Of a DNA stretch of 12,217 nucleotides, positions 7,613-12,217 are shown piece by piece. Each line of letters begins with the position of its first letter. The first letter of the stretch is position 1. Source of the stretch: Microcaldota archaeon (GTDB taxonomy: Archaea; Micrarchaeota; Micrarchaeia; Anstonellales; Bilamarchaeaceae). The position numbers and the translations under genes are program-made. The stretch lies in contig JAHJBR010000171.1 of NCBI GenBank assembly GCA_018813445.1, positions 1-12,217 on the forward strand, read 5' to 3'. The notes beneath the pieces are model-generated. The model was given only the letters and a program-made list of their open reading frames with translations. It was not told the origin of the DNA and did not search any database.

Positions 7613-8940
7613 AAAAATACGCAGTGTTTGCAGCAATAGTCATACTTTTCGGAATTGCTAGTGCACAGGAGCCCCTAAAAGCTGATAATCTTTTAAGAGA
7701 TGGTCTTGGAATTGCTGTTCTGCTGCTCACTATTTCCGCATTGATTGTGGCGATCACATATATGATAGGCAATCTTATATCCAACGATAAGGTAAAGGGA
7801 TGGGCTAAAACTGAAATAGTAGAAATCTTTTATTCGTTCGTGCTTTTCACAATCGTAGTTAGCGTATACACAATAGGAACAGACACTGTGATGAAAACAG
7901 TTGTAGATATATTTGACAAGCCTAGTGCAGATCAATTATGCGGTGCCACTGTACCTGCAACACTTTATGGAGAAGAAGCAAAGTTCTTTGAGGCGCTTCC
8001 CTGCCATCTTCGTGTTGCAAGAAACTTCATGACTTCTACTTTTTATGATACTGCAGGACTTGTGAAGGCAGTTGGAATAACCCATTCATGGTATACTTGG
8101 CTTTCCTCATTCAGCTATGATTTGAATTTTGCAGGAAACACTGTATTTTTTGGAGGTGGTTCGCTTAACTTTGCTCCGCTCACAATGCTTAATGCAAAGA
8201 ACAATGGGCTTGGATTCATTTTTGAAAACGGGATAAAGATAATGATGCTCACTAGATTCCAAGAAGTATTAATCACTTATATAGGTACAGTACTTTTCCC
8301 CATCTTTTTAGTAGGTGGGCTTCTCCTGCGGTCATTGGCGCTTACGCGCAAACTAGGAGGACTTATGCTTGCCCTTGCATTTTCTTTATATTTCATTTAT
8401 CCTATTTTTTACATATTTGGGGATGCGGTTTACAACAGTGCAGCACTCTCAAAGTATGGGAATACCGACCGAACAGGAAGCACAACTCCTGTAATCGCAA
8501 AGACAATACTTGATTTTAACTCCATGCCAGAAGCTTTTGAAGGTATGCGAGCTGCAGATTCCAGTGTTAAAACAGATCCTTCTGCAGTGAATGACGATGC
8601 GCTTGCGCAGTTAGGTTTCATAACCGATACCCGGACTCTAGACACTATACAAACCAATGCAGAAGCAGAAGGAGATCCTGATTCTGTTTTAGGCGCATCT
8701 GTGAATCCATTCATGGGCAAAATGCTCAGCAGCATTTATAGGCAAGGAGGCAAATGGGATTCATGGAATCCAGTTGGTTTTAACTCAGTGCTTTTAGGCA
8801 TAGATGCACTATCCAAAGCATTGTTCTTTTCCGGATTCTTTGGTTTGGTTTCAATATTCGCAACAATAGCTGCAGTAAAATCACTATCGCCCATGCTTGG
8901 CGGAGATGTTGAAATAGCAGGGCTTACCCATCTAATATGA
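7609..8940 (+). CDS. MP3: largest paralog, signal peptide and ~120-residue ectodomain
   Basis: Function not recognised. The N-terminus looks like a cleavable Sec signal peptide: MKKY, hydrophobic core, then ASA before Q20. Cleavage would leave the mature N-terminus outside, and the next helix (33-52) would enter the cytoplasm. Hairpin block: Y51 M52 I53 G54 N55, A66 K67 and E69. C111 and C132 lie in the first predicted extracytoplasmic region and could pair. Central motif FPIFLVGGLLLRSLALTR (230-247) followed by KLGG, with R241, T246 and R247. After the helix 252-270 comes a long hydrophilic segment (about 275-395) rich in Asp, Ser and Thr, which I predict to be an extracytoplasmic domain. 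Two final helices and the tail GGDVEIAGLTHLI follow. The start has GGGAG at 7601-7605, three bases upstream, lying inside MP2. It overlaps MP4 by ATGA. Confidence 0.85.
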   Translation: MKKYAVFAAIVILFGIASAQEPLKADNLLRDGLGIAVLLLTISALIVAITYMIGNLISNDKVKGWAKTEIVEIFYSFVLFTIVVSVYTIGTDTVMKTVVDIFDKPSADQLCGATVPATLYGEEAKFFEALPCHLRVARNFMTSTFYDTAGLVKAVGITHSWYTWLSSFSYDLNFAGNTVFFGGGSLNFAPLTMLNAKNNGLGFIFENGIKIMMLTRFQEVLITYIGTVLFPIFLVGGLLLRSLALTRKLGGLMLALAFSLYFIYPIFYIFGDAVYNSAALSKYGNTDRTGSTTPVIAKTILDFNSMPEAFEGMRAADSSVKTDPSAVNDDALAQLGFITDTRTLDTIQTNAEAEGDPDSVLGASVNPFMGKMLSSIYRQGGKWDSWNPVGFNSVLLGIDALSKALFFSGFFGLVSIFATIAAVKSLSPMLGGDVEIAGLTHLI

Positions 8941-10100
8941 GTGATTCCATGAAAAAATTATTATCCCTCATGATTTTCCTGATGCTTTTTGGAATCATTT
9001 TTGCACCTCCTCCTGCTCCAGTGGTTAGTGAGGAAGAAGTGAATATTCCTACCAAGGATCCGAGCGATATTGAAGACCCTACTGCAGCATTAAAAGACCA
9101 AATAAAAGAACCTGGTTTCATGGATATAGATATCTCGACCCCTGATATGCAAAAAGAACTCCTGAACAATACATTCATCTCAATCCTCATAGTGATATTC
9201 ATAATTGTGATCCTTTACATGGCCGGAAACTTCCTGCAGATTCCAAACCTAATTGCCATGGCCAAGGACGAATCATACCAGGTAATACTTACTGTAATCC
9301 TAGCAGTGTTTTTCCTAAGCTATGTGTATGGGACAGATGTGCCTTTAATTAAGCAGGCAATAGGAATCGATGTTTTTGATTCTGCAACATTCTACAGCTA
9401 CAACGTTCTTTACAAGATTACTGAATTATTTTCGGTTTTCGTAACCTTCAATGTTTATTTGAATATATTCCATTCCCTATTCCTTCCTTTAGGTCCGATT
9501 AGGCAGGCGCTAACAATTCAGCTTGGTCCTGCACTCAAACCATTAATAGATTTGGTTTCCTTCAACCTCCAATATCTTATCCTTGCATATGGCGAATGGA
9601 CAATATTCATATTTATTTTCGGCTTCATAAAAAAATGGTTCATCCCATTCTTCCTTCCTCTAGGTTTGCTTATGCGCACTTTTACACATACGCGTGGCGG
9701 AGGAAATGCATTGATAGGGCTTGCAATAGCATTATCCACAATCTATCCATTAATGTTCCATATTTCTGGAATAATTTTTGATAAGGAATTTCCAGATCTG
9801 GGTACTTTTGATTATGTGAAGCAAGGAATGGTTAGTCTAGTGAGTGTTTTGAGTGCAACAGGTGTACTGGGTCTTTTTGCTGCCCTTTCGGTAATATTTG
9901 TATCTGCATTTTGGGTGGCAGGAATACTTTTGATAGCAAGGCTTGCAATAGATACAAGCATCGATGCGATAACCATAGTGGTGGTCTTCAGCCTTTTGCT
10001 CCCATTCATAAATATTTTTATGACTCTTACGTTTGCAAGGGAAATCTCAAAGCTTTTAGGAACAGAAATAAATCTGGGTGCATTTGTAAAGCTAATATGA
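8937..10100 (+). CDS. MP4: paralog with signal peptide and acidic, proline-rich N-terminal ectodomain
   Basis: Function not recognised. An N-terminal signal sequence (MKKLLSL..., hydrophobic to about 22, then FAPPPAP) leads into a hydrophilic Pro/Glu/Asp-rich stretch of about 50 residues (24-75), predicted to be outside. Hairpin block: Y94 M95 A96 G97 N98, I102-P103, A109 K110 and E112. Central motif IPFFLPLGLLMRTFTHTRGGG (from I236), with R247, T252 and R253. An earlier FLPLG at 182-186, followed by P187-I-R189, looks like a partial echo of this motif, and L196-G197...K201-P202 has a counterpart in MP5. The tail is LLGTEINLGAFVKLI. No cysteines, unlike MP1, MP3, MP5 and MP6. Two starts compete: ATG 8937 (ATGA overlap with MP3) and ATG 8949, which has GTGAT three bases upstream and gives a cleaner MKKLL signal peptide. 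A 9-bp gap precedes MP5. Confidence 0.85.
   Translation: MSDSMKKLLSLMIFLMLFGIIFAPPPAPVVSEEEVNIPTKDPSDIEDPTAALKDQIKEPGFMDIDISTPDMQKELLNNTFISILIVIFIIVILYMAGNFLQIPNLIAMAKDESYQVILTVILAVFFLSYVYGTDVPLIKQAIGIDVFDSATFYSYNVLYKITELFSVFVTFNVYLNIFHSLFLPLGPIRQALTIQLGPALKPLIDLVSFNLQYLILAYGEWTIFIFIFGFIKKWFIPFFLPLGLLMRTFTHTRGGGNALIGLAIALSTIYPLMFHISGIIFDKEFPDLGTFDYVKQGMVSLVSVLSATGVLGLFAALSVIFVSAFWVAGILLIARLAIDTSIDAITIVVVFSLLLPFINIFMTLTFAREISKLLGTEINLGAFVKLI
8941..8945 (+). promoter_or_regulatory. Ribosome binding site that may set the MP4 start at 8949
   Basis: GTGAT lies three bases upstream of ATG 8949, the same core and spacing seen before trm5. It lies inside the first codons of the longer form starting at 8937, so use of this site would give a protein four residues shorter with a canonical MKK signal peptide. 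Confidence 0.45.
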
Positions 10101-10109
10101 TGTGGTAAT

Positions 10110-11171
10110 GTGGTATTTATTCCAAAATATATCCCGATGATGGATGAGATATGTACGGCATCCCCAGACGTAACCAAGATTTTCTTTCTTCCAGACTGGG
10201 CAGTCTTGAGTCTTATGGCCATAATATTTTCAGTGTTTGCAATGGCCTTTTTCTATATGCTTGCAATGATCTTTCAAAATCAGCAGGCAATAGCAGCCCT
10301 TAAGCTTGAGTTCTATGAAATTTTAGTAACCGCAGTGATATTTGTTGCAATTGCAATGCTTTTGAGCTCTACATGCACAATAAAAACAGGAGATTTTTTC
10401 CCAAAAGCAGGAAAAACAAACTTGGGTGGAAGTATTGAGAGTTGGGCAGATAAATCGATATACGATTCATCCACGAATTTCCTTATAGATTTTGCAGACA
10501 AGACGCTTGTAACAATGGAGGGCCAATATAAAGTATATGTGCTTCTTGATGCCGTAACTTCTATGGAAATAGCATCTGTTCCTATGGGAGTAGGGGCCAA
10601 TGCAAGGCCTACTGCAGGTTTAGGTGCAGCAATAAAACCTGTTATGAATAATGCATTGAGTGCAGAAACAATAGCAGTGGTAACCATGCAGGGACTTGCA
10701 TATACTATAGATTATCTTTCCTTTGGGTTCCTGAAATATTTCCTTCCAATAGGGCTTTTCCTGCGTTCCTTTATAATTACCCGAAGGATAGGCGGAACTT
10801 TGATTGCACTAACCGTGATTTTCCTATTCATTGTTCCACTTCTAATAATACCCACATATACTGTGGTGAACCAACAGTTCCAAAGCAAAATTGATTATTT
10901 CAAGGATTTCAGAACCGCAGTGCTTCCAGATAGCATGGATATTGTAACTGCAGGGCTAAGAACCCTTGTGCTTTCTGCACTAAAACTTTTCTGGGCACCG
11001 GATTTACTAATGCTTTACACGCTTTCAGTGATTCCGGCGATCGCATATATATTTTTAGGAGGAGTATTCTTCCCAATATTCCTTACAATAGTGCTTACTT
11101 CCACTGCACGCTACATTTCAAAAGCATTGGGTGAGGAAATAGATATAACCAATCTTACCAGGATGATATGA
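10110..11171 (+). CDS. MP5: polytopic membrane paralog with paired cysteines
   Basis: Function not recognised. 353 residues with a short polar N-terminus and no obvious cleavable signal. Hairpin block: Y49 M50, then A63-L64-K65-L-E67, E70. C15 (before the first helix) and C89 (after the second) are both predicted outside the cell if the hairpin loop is cytoplasmic, so they could form a disulfide. A Gly/Ala/Pro-rich segment at 157-178 (VPMG ... LGAAIKP) resembles MP4 183-202. Central motif FLPIGLFLRSFIITRRIGG (211-229), with R219, T224 and R225. The tail is ALGEEIDITNLTRMI, where the last three residues are a variant of KLI. The start is GTG at 10110. No in-frame ATG lies between it and the upstream in-frame TGA, and the next candidate is ATG 10137 (M10), so the true start is slightly uncertain. 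It overlaps MP6 by ATGA. Confidence 0.84.
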   Translation: MVFIPKYIPMMDEICTASPDVTKIFFLPDWAVLSLMAIIFSVFAMAFFYMLAMIFQNQQAIAALKLEFYEILVTAVIFVAIAMLLSSTCTIKTGDFFPKAGKTNLGGSIESWADKSIYDSSTNFLIDFADKTLVTMEGQYKVYVLLDAVTSMEIASVPMGVGANARPTAGLGAAIKPVMNNALSAETIAVVTMQGLAYTIDYLSFGFLKYFLPIGLFLRSFIITRRIGGTLIALTVIFLFIVPLLIIPTYTVVNQQFQSKIDYFKDFRTAVLPDSMDIVTAGLRTLVLSALKLFWAPDLLMLYTLSVIPAIAYIFLGGVFFPIFLTIVLTSTARYISKALGEEIDITNLTRMI

Positions 11172-12184
11172 TGGAATATTTGCCATATGCATTTCTTGCA
11201 GTGATGTTTGCTTTCCTTATATCAGCGCTATTGATAATGTTTTCAAGGCTTTTTGATTTCAAGTTGCTTGAGCAGTCTGCGAAATCTGAAATGGTTTTTG
11301 CTGTTAGCTCATTGATTCTCGTGCTGCTCCTAGCAGGAATAGTTAATGATGGACAAACAGTTATGAAGAATATCGTCTCGGATATGTATGTGTATAGTTA
11401 CAAGGATGTAGCCTATCCTTCCTATACGACTGTGGATGCATTAGGTCGGGAATCAATAGTGCAGCTCACCCCTGATAAAATACGCGATCCAAGCATAAGC
11501 CTGGTGGAAGTCGCAATACTTTATATGAAATCAGTATTAAGGTGTGCCGAAGGCGTTGCACAGGTTTTATATGTAGTCTCAGCTCCAGCATACATAATGT
11601 CCTCGCTTTCCCAGGATGTTTGGATGGCATTTCCAATAAGTGGCTGGGCAATGGGCGGAGTGGCGCAAACTTTTGAAAATATTCTAAACCAGATATACTT
11701 CCTTGAAGTAGTATTCAGAGTGGAAATATACATATTAAAATTTCTAGATGTTACCGCAATTCCAATCTTTCTTCCAGCAGGAATAATACTCCGCGCTTTT
11801 CCTCCAACAAGAGGAGCAGGCGCATACATACTCGCGCTTACAATTGGGCTTTATTTTGTTTTTCCTTTCGCATACATAACCGCAGTACTTTCTTCTCCTT
11901 ATCCTCAAATATGCGGAACCTCGCATATGCCTCCAATGCCAGATCAGTACGGGATTACTGAAGTCGGATTTTTCACTGGGCTGAAGATGTGGTATCGTGC
12001 TTTTGAAGATATAATAAGCGGTCTTTGGAGTGATTCAGGAGGGACAATAAATGCAATGCTCACAAACCTTTGTTTTGTTCCTTTCCTTGCGCTTGCTATA
12101 ACCCTCACATTCGTGCAAGGTGCGACTGGACTTTTTGGAGCCAATATCTCGGAAATAGGACGCGGGCTTGTGAAACTAATCTGA
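11168..12184 (+). CDS. MP6: polytopic membrane paralog with FPPTR motif, last of array
   Basis: Function not recognised. 338 residues. The first helix (about 5-26) begins almost at the start, and there is no separate signal peptide. Hairpin block: M24, A38 K39 and E41, with the YM-x-G-N head degenerate (I23 M24 F25 S26 R27). Extracytoplasmic candidates are 59-115 and 240-280; C126 and C249 are the non-terminal cysteines, and C302 lies in a late helix. Central motif IPIFLPAGIILRAFPPTRGAG (from I198), with R209, T214 and R215; FPPTR at 211-215 is the array's clearest match to the TrbL/VirB6 pattern. The tail ISEIGRGLVKLI has the KLI end but is less regular before it. The start ATG 11168 overlaps the MP5 stop; a second ATG at 11171 follows directly. 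AGGATGAT at 11160-11167 is a plausible ribosome binding site. The gene ends 33 bp before the window edge. Confidence 0.85.
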   Translation: MMEYLPYAFLAVMFAFLISALLIMFSRLFDFKLLEQSAKSEMVFAVSSLILVLLLAGIVNDGQTVMKNIVSDMYVYSYKDVAYPSYTTVDALGRESIVQLTPDKIRDPSISLVEVAILYMKSVLRCAEGVAQVLYVVSAPAYIMSSLSQDVWMAFPISGWAMGGVAQTFENILNQIYFLEVVFRVEIYILKFLDVTAIPIFLPAGIILRAFPPTRGAGAYILALTIGLYFVFPFAYITAVLSSPYPQICGTSHMPPMPDQYGITEVGFFTGLKMWYRAFEDIISGLWSDSGGTINAMLTNLCFVPFLALAITLTFVQGATGLFGANISEIGRGLVKLI

Positions 12185-12217
12185 AACCCAAACCGAAACG
12201 CAAATTAATAACCTTAG

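Larger units (their letters stand above)
5519..12184 (+). other. Six-gene tandem array of paralogous membrane proteins (MP1-MP6), probable operon
   Basis: Six + strand genes of 401, 295, 443, 387, 353 and 338 codons run head to tail. Junctions are 0 bp, 4-bp ATGA overlap, 4-bp ATGA overlap, 9-bp gap and 4-bp ATGA overlap, with no internal promoter evident. All encode proteins rich in membrane helices that share three blocks in the same order: the YM-x-G-N...K-x-E hairpin near the N-terminus, the P-x-F-L-P-x-G-x-x-L-R-x-F-x-x-T-R-x-x-G motif in the middle, and (except MP2) a C-terminal tail ending in a KLI-like tripeptide. The sequences between the blocks do not resemble each other, so the duplications are old. 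I infer one hetero-oligomeric membrane complex. Confidence 0.8.

Noticed and set aside
7590..7640. Programmed frameshift that would restore the missing tail of MP2
   Set aside because: The other two frames after LLGRT do not encode a GxEIxIxGLxKLI-like tail, and no convincing slippery site with downstream structure was seen.
10313..10687. Open frame of 124 codons on the - strand inside MP5
   Set aside because: Shadow of a hydrophobic gene; the MP5 frame carries the family motifs, so the antisense frame is not supported. The same applies to the minus frames at 5674-6039, 8430-8735 and 9812-10222.
5519..12184. Reading the array as ABC or MFS transporter permeases, or as archaellum/TadC-type proteins
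   Set aside because: No EAA loop, MFS loop motif or TadC-like pattern was seen, and the shared T-R motif and C-terminal tail do not fit these families as I know them.
12185..12217. Promoter of a following gene or operon terminator in the last 33 bases
   Set aside because: An A/T run (AAATTAATAA, about 12202-12211) could be a TATA box and there is no T-run terminator, but the window ends before a start codon could be checked.
1..12217. CRISPR array, tRNA/rRNA genes, insertion sequences, att sites
   Set aside because: No regularly spaced repeats, cloverleaf-like tRNA sequences, inverted-repeat-bounded transposase or rRNA-like stretches were noticed. All non-coding gaps are under 100 bp and hold only the promoter-like runs described.

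Overview
The window comes from an archaeon. Evidence: an MCM replicative helicase, an archaeal-type leucyl-tRNA synthetase (C-terminal KPAIVLE tail and archaeal architecture), a Trm5 tRNA m1G37 methyltransferase instead of bacterial TrmD, an archaeal presenilin-like protease, A/T-rich TATA-like boxes about 25 bp ahead of starts, and GTGAT/GGTG/GGGAG Shine-Dalgarno cores matching the archaeal 16S tail. Base composition is A+T-rich and genes are tightly packed. A small-genome lineage such as DPANN is possible, but nothing seen here fixes the phylum.

Left part (1-5.5 kb): the 3' end of mcm (cut by the window edge), then a presenilin/SPP-type GxGD intramembrane protease on the + strand. Convergent to it, overlapping by 9 bp, is a two-gene minus-strand unit leuS-trm5 (9-bp gap). 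This is informational housekeeping content. The two products may act on some of the same tRNAs: Trm5 methylates G37 next to G36, which includes the CUN-reading tRNA-Leu species charged by LeuRS.

Right part (5.5-12.2 kb): a short A/T-rich intergenic region, probably a bidirectional promoter, separates leuS from six consecutive polytopic membrane protein genes on the + strand, called MP1 to MP6 here. Junctions are 0 bp, 4-bp overlap, 4-bp overlap, 9-bp gap and 4-bp overlap, so this looks like one translationally coupled operon ending 33 bp before the window edge. No ready family name applies, but the six are distant paralogs. They share (i) an N-terminal hairpin with a gapless block (YM-x-G-N, then K at +15 and E at +17 from the Met), (ii) a central motif P-x-F-L-P-x-G-x-x-L-R-x-F-x-x-T-R-x-x-G-G at the edge of a membrane segment, and (iii) a C-terminal tail of the form GxEIxIxGLxKLI-COOH, absent from MP2. 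Their extracytoplasmic parts differ completely.

Interpretation: MP1-MP6 probably form a hetero-oligomeric membrane complex. The P-x-F...(F)-P-P-T-R signature in a multi-TM protein recalls the TrbL/VirB6 inner-membrane channel family of type IV secretion and archaeal Ced/Ted DNA-import systems. That link is inference from pattern resemblance. It predicts a HerA/VirB4-like ATPase or pilin-like genes nearby, outside this window. The array is the best candidate here for an undescribed system.
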